Part shown: piece after piece, positions 17,822 through 25,651 of the stretch
Layout of the letters: each line of letters begins with the position of its first letter
How positions within the stretch are numbered: the first letter of the stretch is position 1
Assembly: GCF_036965045.1 (NCBI RefSeq)
Contig: NZ_JBALOV010000005.1
Location: 1-64,000, forward strand
Origin: Ferdinandcohnia sp036965045
GTDB lineage: Bacteria > Bacillota > Bacilli > Bacillales > Bacillaceae_L
DNA length: 64,000 bases
Reading direction: 5' to 3'
The notes under the pieces: generated by a model
Databases searched by the model: none
Told to the model about the DNA's origin: nothing
Seen by the model: the letters and a program-made list of their open reading frames with translations, nothing else
Program-made: the position numbers and the translations under genes

Positions 17822-18226
17822 TTAGTATTTGTTTTGTGTTACGTTTAATCGATTGATGGCACGTTTTAAAGCGAGCTCTGCTCGTTTAAAATCGACATGT
17901 TCTTGTTTCGCCTGCAAGCGTTGTTCAGCACGTTTCTTCGCCTCTTTTGCACGGTGAACATCAATATGCTCTGCTGTTTCAGCAGCTTGAGCAAGGATTG
18001 TTACTTGGTCAGGACGAACCTCGAGAAAGCCTCCACTCACAGCCACAAGTTCAGTGTTGCCTTCCTTCTTAAGTCTAACTGCTCCTACTTGAAGAGGAGC
18101 AACCATAGGAATATGTCCTGGTAAAATACCGAGCTCTCCGCTTTGAGCTTTGGCACTTACCATTTCCACATCAGCTTCATAAACTGGGCCATCAGGAGTC
18201 ACGACATTGACTTTTACTGTCTTCAT
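17822..18226 (-). CDS. atpC: ATP synthase F1 subunit epsilon
   Basis: A 134-residue subunit of the F1 central stalk: an N-terminal beta-sandwich (TPDGPVYEADVEMVSAKAQSG) and a C-terminal helical hairpin (AKEAKKRAEQRLQ... LALKRAINRL) that can inhibit ATP hydrolysis. It is the last gene of the operon and follows atpD by 25 bases with AGGAGGG upstream. The stalk subunit rotates with gamma. Confidence 0.98.
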   Translation of the reverse strand: MKTVKVNVVTPDGPVYEADVEMVSAKAQSGELGILPGHIPMVAPLQVGAVRLKKEGNTELVAVSGGFLEVRPDQVTILAQAAETAEHIDVHRAKEAKKRAEQRLQAKQEHVDFKRAELALKRAINRLNVTQNKY

Positions 18227-18251
18227 TTTACACCCTCCTAGGTCCCGTTAA

Positions 18252-19673
18252 TTATGCTTCAACACCCATGTTCTTTCCAGCTTCTACTGCTTCTTCAATT
18301 CGACCAACTAGACGGAACGCATCTTCAGGAAGATAATCGTATTTACCTTCTAGGATTTCTTTGAATCCACGAACTGTTTCTTTAACAGGAACATAAGAAC
18401 CTGGTTGACCAGTGAATTGCTCAGCAACGTGGAAGTTTTGAGATAAGAAGAATTGGATACGACGCGCACGGTGTACGGTTAACTTATCCTCATCGCCTAG
18501 CTCATCCATACCTAGGATTGCAATGATATCTTGCAGTTCACGGTAACGTTGTAGTGTTTGTTGTACTTGACGCGCAACTTCATAGTGCTCTTCTCCAACA
18601 ATCTCAGGAGATAATGCACGAGATGTAGATGCTAATGGATCCACTGCAGGGTAAATACCCATCTCAGAAAGCTTACGCTCAAGGTTAGTTGTTGCGTCTA
18701 AGTGAGCAAACGTTGTAGCTGGAGCCGGGTCAGTATAGTCATCGGCAGGTACGTAAATCGCTTGGATTGACGTTACAGATCCAACGTTTGTTGATGTAAT
18801 ACGTTCTTGTAATTTACCCATCTCAGTTGCTAGAGTTGGTTGATAACCAACGGCAGATGGCATACGTCCAAGTAGGGCTGATACTTCAGAACCTGCTTGT
18901 GTGAAACGGAAAATGTTATCGATGAAGAATAACACGTCTTGTCCTTGCTCATCACGGAAGTATTCCGCCATTGTAAGACCAGTTAGTGCTACACGCATAC
19001 GCGCACCTGGTGGTTCGTTCATCTGACCGAATACCATCGCTGTTTTTGAAATAACTCCAGAGTCTTTCATTTCGTAGTATAAGTCGTTTCCTTCACGAGT
19101 ACGCTCACCTACACCAGCGAATACGGAAATACCACCATGTTCTTGTGCGATGTTGTTGATAAGCTCTTGGATAAGAACGGTTTTACCAACTCCCGCACCA
19201 CCGAATAGACCGATTTTTCCACCTTTAATGTATGGAGCAAGAAGGTCTACTACTTTAATACCAGTTTCAAGAATTTCAACTTCTGTAGTGAGTTGTTCAA
19301 ATGTTGGTGCCTCTCTGTGAATTGCATCACGACGTGCCTCAGCAGCTACTGGCTCATCAAGGTCAATGTTCTCACCTAAAACGTTAAATACACGTCCAAG
19401 GGTTACATCTCCAACTGGTACAGAAATTGGCTTACCAGTGTCAGTAACCTCTAATCCACGAACTACTCCGTCAGTAGATGACATCGCAATTGTACGTACA
19501 GTGTCATCACCTAGGTGAAGTGCAACTTCTAATGTTAAGTTGATATCAACTTCATTTTCGTTTCGCGCACTATGTTTAATCGTAAGGGCGTTATAAATCT
19601 CAGGAAGATGGCCGCTGTCAAACTGTACGTCTACAACAGGACCCATAACTTGGGTAACGCGTCCTTTTGTCAT
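18252..19673 (-). CDS. atpD: ATP synthase F1 subunit beta
   Basis: A 473-residue catalytic subunit. Walker A is GGAGVGKTVL (about residues 155-164), the catalytic Glu is in GVGERTREGND, and ALTGLTMAEYFRD and the DELSEED-like GMDELGDEDKL are present. Three copies alternate with alpha in the F1 hexamer and make ATP from ADP and phosphate. Length is normal. Codon use favours frequent codons, as expected for an abundant protein. Confidence 0.99.
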   Translation of the reverse strand: MTKGRVTQVMGPVVDVQFDSGHLPEIYNALTIKHSARNENEVDINLTLEVALHLGDDTVRTIAMSSTDGVVRGLEVTDTGKPISVPVGDVTLGRVFNVLGENIDLDEPVAAEARRDAIHREAPTFEQLTTEVEILETGIKVVDLLAPYIKGGKIGLFGGAGVGKTVLIQELINNIAQEHGGISVFAGVGERTREGNDLYYEMKDSGVISKTAMVFGQMNEPPGARMRVALTGLTMAEYFRDEQGQDVLFFIDNIFRFTQAGSEVSALLGRMPSAVGYQPTLATEMGKLQERITSTNVGSVTSIQAIYVPADDYTDPAPATTFAHLDATTNLERKLSEMGIYPAVDPLASTSRALSPEIVGEEHYEVARQVQQTLQRYRELQDIIAILGMDELGDEDKLTVHRARRIQFFLSQNFHVAEQFTGQPGSYVPVKETVRGFKEILEGKYDYLPEDAFRLVGRIEEAVEAGKNMGVEA

Positions 19674-19764
19674 CGTTTTCCCTCCTAACTTACTTTTGGG
19701 CGGTCACTCAAAATTTTTCGCACACTTTGAATGCCTAATAAATCTATCTAATGTTGTAAAAATC

Positions 19765-20622
19765 CTACTCTAGTGCTGCTGCTCCACCGACAATTTCCGT
19801 AATTTCTTGCGTAATTGCCGCTTGACGGGCACGGTTGTATGAAAGAGTAAGTGAATCGATAAGCTCTTTCGCATTGTCTGTCGCATTTTTCATCGCAGTC
19901 ATACGAGCGGAGTGTTCACTTGCTTTTCCATCTAAAAGTGCTCCGTAGATGAGACTTTCAGCATACTGAGGTAGCAATACCTCTAAGATATCTTCTTGTG
20001 AAGGTTCAAATTCATAAGAAGTTTGTTTTTTGTTTGCAGCTAAATCCGATAACGGTAATAGCTTTTTCTCTGTTACATCATGTTGAATCGCACTTACAAA
20101 GTGGTTATACCACATGTAAAGCTCATCATACGTACCATCAGCAAACATATTTACAGTTGCATTCGCAATATCCTTAATCTCAGCGAAAGATGGCTGATCA
20201 GATAAACCAGCGATTTCTAGGCTGACAGAAATTCCTCTTTTCACAAAGAAGTCACGGCCAACACGACCGATTGCAATGACTGTAAATTCGTCAGTGCTTT
20301 TATGACGTTTTTGCATCGCTTGGTATGCACCGCGAATCACGTTACTGTTATAGGCACCAGCTAATCCACGGTCAGATGTGATGACAATGTAAGCAGTCTT
20401 TTTAACAGGTCTGTGAAGTAGCATTGGATGACTTGCTTCCGAGCTGCCCACTGCGATATTCGCAACGACCTCTTGAATTTTTTCCATATATGGAACGAAC
20501 GATTTTGCATTTGCTTCAGCACGGCTAAATTTAGATGCCGATACCATCTGCATCGCTTTTGTAATTTGACTTGTTTTCTTTGTTGATGTGATTCTAGTTT
20601 TTATATCACGTAAGGATGCCAA
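19765..20622 (-). CDS. atpG: ATP synthase F1 subunit gamma
   Basis: A 285-residue central-stalk protein with the typical N-terminal coiled-coil (MASLRDIKTRITSTKKTSQITKAMQMVSASK) shown here only as a description: residues 1-31, and the C-terminal helix ending ITQEITEIVGGAAALE. It transmits rotation from the c-ring to the beta subunits. It lies 91 bases before atpD and is preceded by an unusual 236-base gap after atpA. Confidence 0.98.
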   Translation of the reverse strand: MASLRDIKTRITSTKKTSQITKAMQMVSASKFSRAEANAKSFVPYMEKIQEVVANIAVGSSEASHPMLLHRPVKKTAYIVITSDRGLAGAYNSNVIRGAYQAMQKRHKSTDEFTVIAIGRVGRDFFVKRGISVSLEIAGLSDQPSFAEIKDIANATVNMFADGTYDELYMWYNHFVSAIQHDVTEKKLLPLSDLAANKKQTSYEFEPSQEDILEVLLPQYAESLIYGALLDGKASEHSARMTAMKNATDNAKELIDSLTLSYNRARQAAITQEITEIVGGAAALE

Positions 20623-20858
20623 AGGTTCTCACCACCTTTTCCTCGATTTATCGTAAAACGCTTTGGAACCGAGTCTTCCTAGCTTTATTCAGATAAGCGA
20701 CGAGCTATGAAAGCACGCCGCCTCTCATAATATAATCAAATGCGCCTTGGCGTATTTGCGCCCAGATTTTTTCGAGCATGCTCGAAAATTTTCCTTTGAA
20801 AATCGCATGTCTCCGCCGGAGGCTTTAACTTTAATCAGCCGGGGCTGAATAAAGTTAA
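20623..20858. repeat. Hairpin-rich intercistronic element between atpA and atpG
   Basis: A 236-bp gap inside a tightly packed operon. It holds a 20-bp perfect palindrome (20769-20788, arms TTTTCGAGCA/TGCTCGAAAA), a 13-bp stem with one mismatch (AACTTTAATCAGCC with GGCTGAATAAAGTT, 20826-20855), and a GCGCC...GGCGT segment matching 20 of 21 bases at 51949-51969. It looks like a dispersed repeat inserted into the operon. No T-tract suggests full termination. Confidence 0.6.
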
Positions 20859-22370
20859 TTACTCAGATACCGCAAAAGTCTTTTTGAAGTCGTTGATCGC
20901 AGAAGCAAATACTTCGTCTTCTGGAAGCTTACCAGTTGACTTAATGTGATCAAAGATTTCAGCTTTACGGTTATGCTCTAACCATACGTAGTATTCTTCC
21001 TCGAAACGAGAAAGGTCTTCTACTGGAATATCATCTAAGAATCCACGAGTTAATGCATATAGAATCGCAACTTGCTTTTCTACTGATAGTGGCTTGTTTA
21101 GACCTTGTTTTAAAACTTCTACTGTACGTGCACCACGGTTAAGCTTCGCTTGAGTTGCTTTATCAAGATCTGAACCGAACTGAGCGAATGCTTCTAGTTC
21201 ACGGTAAGAAGCAAGGTCAAGACGTAATGTACCTGATACCTTCTTCATTGCATTGATTTGCGCAGAACCCCCAACACGTGATACGGATAAACCTGCGTTA
21301 ACGGCAGGACGTACACCTGAGAAGAATAAGTCAGATTGTAAGAAAATTTGTCCGTCAGTAATCGAGATAACGTTTGTTGGAATGTATGCAGATACGTCAC
21401 CAGCTTGTGTTTCAATGAACGGTAAAGCTGTGATTGATCCGCCACCTTTTGCGTCAGAAAGCTTCGCAGCACGCTCTAAAAGGCGAGAGTGCAGGTAGAA
21501 AACATCCCCTGGATATGCTTCACGACCTGGAGGACGACGTAGTAATAATGAAAGTTCACGGTATGCAGATGCTTGTTTTGTTAAGTCATCATAGATAACT
21601 AAAACGTGCTTACCATTGTACATGAACTCTTCACCCATTGTTACACCCGCATATGGAGCTAAGAATAACATTGGAGCTGGTTGTGATGCAGAAGCAGTTA
21701 CAACGATTGTGTAATCTAATGCACCGTTTTTACGTAATGTTTCAACAACACCACGAACTGTTGATTCTTTTTGACCAATTGCTACGTAAATACAGATCAT
21801 ATTTTCGTTCTTTTGGTTAAGAATTGTGTCGATTGCAACAGTTGTTTTACCTGTTTGACGGTCACCGATGATCAACTCACGCTGACCACGACCGATTGGA
21901 ATTAATGCGTCAATCGCTTTGATACCAGTTTGTAGTGGTTCATGAACAGATTTACGGTCCATGATACCAGGAGCTGGACTTTCGATTGGACGAGTTTTTG
22001 TAGTTTCGATTGGACCAAGACCATCTACTGGCTGTCCTAGAGAGTTAACAACACGGCCGATCAATGCTTCACCAACTGGAACCTCCATGATACGTCCTGT
22101 ACGACGTACTTCGTCACCTTCACGAATATCTGTGAAAGGACCAAGGATGATAATACCAACGTTGTTTTCTTCAAGGTTCTGTGCCATACCCATGACACCG
22201 TTTGAAAATTCAACGAGTTCTCCAGCCATGACATTGTCGAGGCCATGAGCACGTGCGATACCGTCACCGACACTGATAACCGTACCAACTTCGCTCACTT
22301 GTATTTCAGACTGATAGTTTTCAATTTGCTTTTTTATCAGCGCACTAATTTCTTCAGCTTTGATGCTCAT
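20859..22370 (-). CDS. atpA: ATP synthase F1 subunit alpha
   Basis: A 503-residue nucleotide-binding, non-catalytic F1 subunit. Walker A is GDRQTGKTTVAID (about residues 169-181), and the family motif PAVNAGLSVSRVGGSAQ is present. The ATG at 22370 follows AGGGGTG; an upstream GTG that would add three residues overlaps that site. It starts 11 bases after atpH. It forms the F1 hexamer with beta. Confidence 0.98.
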   Translation of the reverse strand: MSIKAEEISALIKKQIENYQSEIQVSEVGTVISVGDGIARAHGLDNVMAGELVEFSNGVMGMAQNLEENNVGIIILGPFTDIREGDEVRRTGRIMEVPVGEALIGRVVNSLGQPVDGLGPIETTKTRPIESPAPGIMDRKSVHEPLQTGIKAIDALIPIGRGQRELIIGDRQTGKTTVAIDTILNQKNENMICIYVAIGQKESTVRGVVETLRKNGALDYTIVVTASASQPAPMLFLAPYAGVTMGEEFMYNGKHVLVIYDDLTKQASAYRELSLLLRRPPGREAYPGDVFYLHSRLLERAAKLSDAKGGGSITALPFIETQAGDVSAYIPTNVISITDGQIFLQSDLFFSGVRPAVNAGLSVSRVGGSAQINAMKKVSGTLRLDLASYRELEAFAQFGSDLDKATQAKLNRGARTVEVLKQGLNKPLSVEKQVAILYALTRGFLDDIPVEDLSRFEEEYYVWLEHNRKAEIFDHIKSTGKLPEDEVFASAINDFKKTFAVSE

Positions 22371-22381
22371 GAATTTCACCC

Positions 22382-22924
22382 CTATCTTTTCGCAATAAGT
22401 TGACGCTCTAAGCGCTCTAACTTACCTTTTACACTTCCGTCAAATATACGATTTCCGATTCGAAGCTTCACGCCACCAATCAGACTTGGATCTACAATAT
22501 TTTGAATACGTAATGAAGATTTTCCAACCTTGACCGCAAATACGCTGGAGATTCCTGCTTCCTCTGAGTCTGTTAAAGGACGGACAGAGTAGACAGTGGC
22601 ATCTGCAATTCCGCGCTTGTCATTTGCTAATGTAATAAATTCATCCGCAACATCTGCAATGATATCTTCACGATGACGGTCAATAAGTAAATGTAACGTA
22701 TTTAATGTCATCTGTGAAAAACCTTGGAATGCCTCTGTTACAATGGCTTTCTTCTTATCGACTGAAAGCTTTGGATTTCTTAATACGGATTGGAAATCAT
22801 CGCTATTTGAAAACACTTGTTTTACTGTACGAATTTCTGCTTCATACTGATCAAGTGCATTTTGTTCACTTGCTAATTGAAAAAGAGCTACTGCATATCG
22901 CTTTGCTACGATTCCTCTGCTCAT
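22382..22924 (-). CDS. atpH: ATP synthase F1 subunit delta
   Basis: A 180-residue subunit linking the top of F1 to the peripheral stalk (subunit b). It starts VAKRYAVALFQLASEQ, the usual delta/OSCP pattern, and ends with the IGNRIFDGSVKGKLERL motif typical of the C-terminal domain. The start overlaps the atpF stop by four bases, so translation is coupled. Confidence 0.98.
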   Translation of the reverse strand: MSRGIVAKRYAVALFQLASEQNALDQYEAEIRTVKQVFSNSDDFQSVLRNPKLSVDKKKAIVTEAFQGFSQMTLNTLHLLIDRHREDIIADVADEFITLANDKRGIADATVYSVRPLTDSEEAGISSVFAVKVGKSSLRIQNIVDPSLIGGVKLRIGNRIFDGSVKGKLERLERQLIAKR

Positions 22925-23445
22925 CGCCCTTCTCCTACCTCTTGAATATATTCGTTAATTAACTTCTCTTGATCTTCAAGGCTAAGTTCCTTTTCGATTA
23001 CCTTAGAAGCAACTAACACTGAAAGTGATGCAACCTGTTCACGTAAAGCTGTAACAGCTTGTTCTTTTTCTTGAACGATTTCTTGCTTTGCAGCTTCCTT
23101 TAGACGGTTCGCTTCGTCACGAGCAGTTTGGATGATACTTTCCTTTTGCTCTTCACCTAATTTACGTGCATTTTCGATTAATTCAGCAGCTTCTGAACGT
23201 GATTTTTTAAGTAACTCACGTTGTTCTTCCGCTAATTTTTTCGCTTCTTGGTGATTTTGCTCTGCAGAATCAATTTCATTTGCGATATGTTCTTCACGTT
23301 GTTTCATGATATTCATGATTGGACCGAACGCAAATTTACGTAATAACGCTAATAAAATGATGAATACAACCAATTGGAAAATGATATCCCCAAGGTTCAC
23401 TTGCAGTCCACCAGCGGCAGCGCCTAAGACAAAAAGATCTAACAC
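22921..23445 (-). CDS. atpF: ATP synthase Fo subunit b
   Basis: A 174-residue peripheral-stalk protein: one N-terminal membrane helix (about residues 17-37, DIIFQLVVFIILLALLRKFA) followed by a long charged coiled coil. Two copies hold F1 against rotation. The start codon is GTG with AAAGGAG upstream. It overlaps atpH by four bases. Confidence 0.98.
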   Translation of the reverse strand: MLDLFVLGAAAGGLQVNLGDIIFQLVVFIILLALLRKFAFGPIMNIMKQREEHIANEIDSAEQNHQEAKKLAEEQRELLKKSRSEAAELIENARKLGEEQKESIIQTARDEANRLKEAAKQEIVQEKEQAVTALREQVASLSVLVASKVIEKELSLEDQEKLINEYIQEVGEGR

Positions 23446-23550
23446 CTAATATTCACTCCTTTCAGAGTTCCAATTTCGAATGGAAGTCCTTAATTTCATC
23501 ATCACGTGCGAGATTGAGCACGATTCATTAATTTTTGGGTAATACAAAGG

Positions 23551-23586
23551 AATGGCGAAGGTTCTCTTGGAATGATCTTCGCCATT
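23551..23586 (-). other. Intercistronic hairpin between atpE and atpF
   Basis: Perfect 10-bp stem AATGGCGAAG / CTTCGCCATT with a 16-nt loop, about 50 bases after atpE. No T-tract follows. It could stabilise atpE mRNA or cause partial termination, fitting the higher need for c subunits. Confidence 0.55.
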
Positions 23587-23635
23587 TTGTTAATGTTGCC
23601 TTCACTTTTAACAAGGAAAGCTTCAAGAAATCATC

Positions 23636-23854
23636 TTATGAGTTAGCGCCGAATGTCATGAACGCGATAACTACTGCGATGATAGGAATCGCCTCAACTA
23701 ACGCAACCCCGATGAACATAGTAGTTTGAAGTTTACCTTGTGCTTCTGGTTGACGAGCAATCCCCTCAACTGTACGAGATACGATAAGACCGTTACCGAT
23801 ACCAGCACCTAGTGCTGCTAAACCAATTGCAATTGCTGCTGCTATTAAACCCAT
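23636..23854 (-). CDS. atpE: ATP synthase Fo subunit c
   Basis: A 72-residue hairpin of two membrane helices, many copies of which form the rotating ring. The polar loop is RQPEAQGKL and the ion-binding Glu is at residue 54 in GVALVEAIPI. The sequence lacks obvious extra Na+ ligands and so is probably proton-specific, which is inference. It is set apart from atpF by 190 bases containing a stable hairpin. Confidence 0.98.
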   Translation of the reverse strand: MGLIAAAIAIGLAALGAGIGNGLIVSRTVEGIARQPEAQGKLQTTMFIGVALVEAIPIIAVVIAFMTFGANS

Positions 23855-23944
23855 TGAAAAAGTCCTCCTTTAATTGTATAAAAAAATTTATTATTAATTG
23901 ATTTTTGTTTGCCCAAAAAGTCTCATTTTGGACAAGGTTTATTT

Positions 23945-24679
23945 TTAATGGTCTGTACTCACTTTGTGAGAAATATAAACCATTGTTAACATTGTAAAGA
24001 TGTATGCTTGGATGGCACCAACAAAGACACTAAATCCTTGCCATGCAATCATCGGAATAAAGGCTCCGATAGTACTTAGAATTCCTCCGAGAATGCCACT
24101 TTCATAACCACTTACTGCCATACCAGCAATTAATCCGAGTAGGATCTCACCGGCATAGATGTTACCAAACAGACGCAGTCCGAGAGTTAATGTGTTTGCA
24201 AATTCTTCGATAATTTTTAATGGGAACATAAATGACATAGGTTTAAAGAAATCTTTACCGTATTCCCTAGCACCCTTCATCTTAATTCCGTAGTAATGTG
24301 ATAATCCAACAACCATAACTGCTAGAGTTAACGTAATCGTTGGATCAGCAGTTGGAGATTTCCACCACAATTCATGGCCCAAAATAATCGCAAACGGCAA
24401 CCCTAGAAAGTTTGATACAAGGATATACATAATTAATGTTATCCCTAATACTTGGAAGCGTCCGCCTGTTTGCCAGTCCATTGAACTTTTAATAATTCCT
24501 CGAACAAAGTCCATGACCCATTCCATAAAGTTCTGAGCACCGGTTGGCTTCATTGCAAGGGTACGAGTTCCAAGAACCGCGATAATGAATACAATCACAC
24601 TAGCGATTGTGATCATCAGCATGTTAGATTTACTAAACCAAAGTCCAAACAATTCAAACGTAGGAGCTTCGTGACCCAA
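23945..24679 (-). CDS. atpB: ATP synthase Fo subunit a
   Basis: A 244-residue membrane protein that provides the proton half-channels facing the c-ring. The essential Arg is in the segment TLTLGLRLFGNIYAGEI (about residue 179), and the terminal helix reads QAYIFTMLTMVYIS. Length fits Bacillus subunit a. It follows atpI by 57 bases. Confidence 0.98.
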   Translation of the reverse strand: MGHEAPTFELFGLWFSKSNMLMITIASVIVFIIAVLGTRTLAMKPTGAQNFMEWVMDFVRGIIKSSMDWQTGGRFQVLGITLIMYILVSNFLGLPFAIILGHELWWKSPTADPTITLTLAVMVVGLSHYYGIKMKGAREYGKDFFKPMSFMFPLKIIEEFANTLTLGLRLFGNIYAGEILLGLIAGMAVSGYESGILGGILSTIGAFIPMIAWQGFSVFVGAIQAYIFTMLTMVYISHKVSTDH

Positions 24680-24736
24680 CAGTATTCACCTCTCTTCCCA
24701 TATTGTCCAGCGCAAACCTGGGTTTTGCGCTTTAGT

Positions 24737-25105
24737 CTATTTATGAAGTTTTTGAAAAAAGAAATCTATCATAATGACAAAATAAGCTGTCATTAATCCA
24801 ATAACCATACTACCTAAGTGAAACATTTCTGGATATTCCATTACGACTAGTACTGCTAAACCAGCAACCGCCATACGAGACATTGTTCCAAGTGAACGAA
24901 CGGTTCGTCCCTCTTCAAAAGCTTTCGTAAATTGCTTGTTCTTCCGAGCCAGTGTGAGTAGAATCCACAAACTTCCTAGTGTCCCTAATATTAGTCCTAA
25001 GAAGACCGATTTATATGCAGTGAATCCCCAGCCCAGTACATAGATTGACAGTAAGTAGAATATGTATTTACGATATCTCGTAAACGCTATGGAAAGATCC
25101 TGCAT
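24737..25105 (-). CDS. atpI: ATP synthase subunit I (AtpI)
   Basis: A 122-residue protein with four predicted membrane helices, encoded as usual before atpB. AtpI proteins help c-ring assembly or Mg2+ uptake in some bacteria; the role is not settled. The start has GGAG eleven bases upstream. Only six bases separate it from atpZ. Confidence 0.9.
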   Translation of the reverse strand: MQDLSIAFTRYRKYIFYLLSIYVLGWGFTAYKSVFLGLILGTLGSLWILLTLARKNKQFTKAFEEGRTVRSLGTMSRMAVAGLAVLVVMEYPEMFHLGSMVIGLMTAYFVIMIDFFFQKLHK

Positions 25106-25111
25106 ATCGAG

Positions 25112-25333
25112 TTAATCTCCTGAAAAAAAGTGATTGACTAGTCGAAGTGTTGCATAGACTCCTGCTGCTAGTCCTAATAGAAGGCCAAGAATTAAAAATA
25201 GTGGCTCCGTGTGTAGCATTCGATCAATCCATCTACCGAGGAAAATGCCTACTAGAATTGACCCTACTAACTGAGATAGAATACCAGACATAAGCGCATA
25301 AGCTCGTAAAGGATGCTTGTCATTTTTAGGCAT
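25112..25333 (-). CDS. atpZ: AtpZ/AtpI family protein, first gene of atp operon
   Basis: A 73-residue protein with two membrane helices and the family pattern GSILVGIFLGRWID, then LGLAAGVYATLRLVNHF. AtpZ is found with AtpI in Bacilli and is linked to Mg2+ handling or Fo assembly; this is family knowledge. Two in-frame ATGs are possible (25339 and 25333); the second is better placed after GAGG. The atp promoter lies about 110 bases upstream. Confidence 0.88.
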   Translation of the reverse strand: MPKNDKHPLRAYALMSGILSQLVGSILVGIFLGRWIDRMLHTEPLFLILGLLLGLAAGVYATLRLVNHFFSGD

Positions 25334-25636
25334 CAACATACCTCACTTTACGTGTCTGAGATAGGTTTCCGACATGTCAGAAAATACTTAATTTTTCAAG
25401 TAATTTCAATATGTAAACCTTCTCATTCATACCCTTTGTAAGCATACAATAGGCACCTATTAATGTCAATTGTTTGCAGGGAAAAAGTTCAGTTTCTCAC
25501 AAGCGATTTCAACGTGTTTCATATTGCTTACAAAAGGCGCTTTAATCAACATTTTTGTTAGTCCTACTGATATAGTACTAACTCAATAAACGATCATCGT
25601 TCACAAAAAGTTCATAATTGCATAGGCGACCAAAAC
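25334..25636. other. 303-bp intergenic region: atp promoter and protease 3' region
   Basis: No gene seen. It contains the atp promoter at 25441-25469, about 100 bases of 5' leader and the hairpin at the end of the protease gene. Confidence 0.7.
25441..25469 (-). promoter_or_regulatory. SigA promoter of the atp operon, with palindromic spacer
   Basis: Minus strand TTGACA (plus 25464-25469), 17 bp, TATGCT (25441-25446). The spacer contains AATAGG-TG-CCTATT (25448-25461), a 6+6 inverted repeat that could bind a regulator. The predicted leader is about 100 nt. Confidence 0.75.
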
Positions 25637-25651
25637 CTAATGGCCGCCTAT
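25622..25651 (-). other. Hairpin spanning the stop codon of the protease gene
   Basis: Stem ATAGGCG / CGCCTAT with inner GCC/GGT pairing. It overlaps the last codons. No T-tract follows on the minus strand, so it is a weak terminator at best. Confidence 0.45.
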
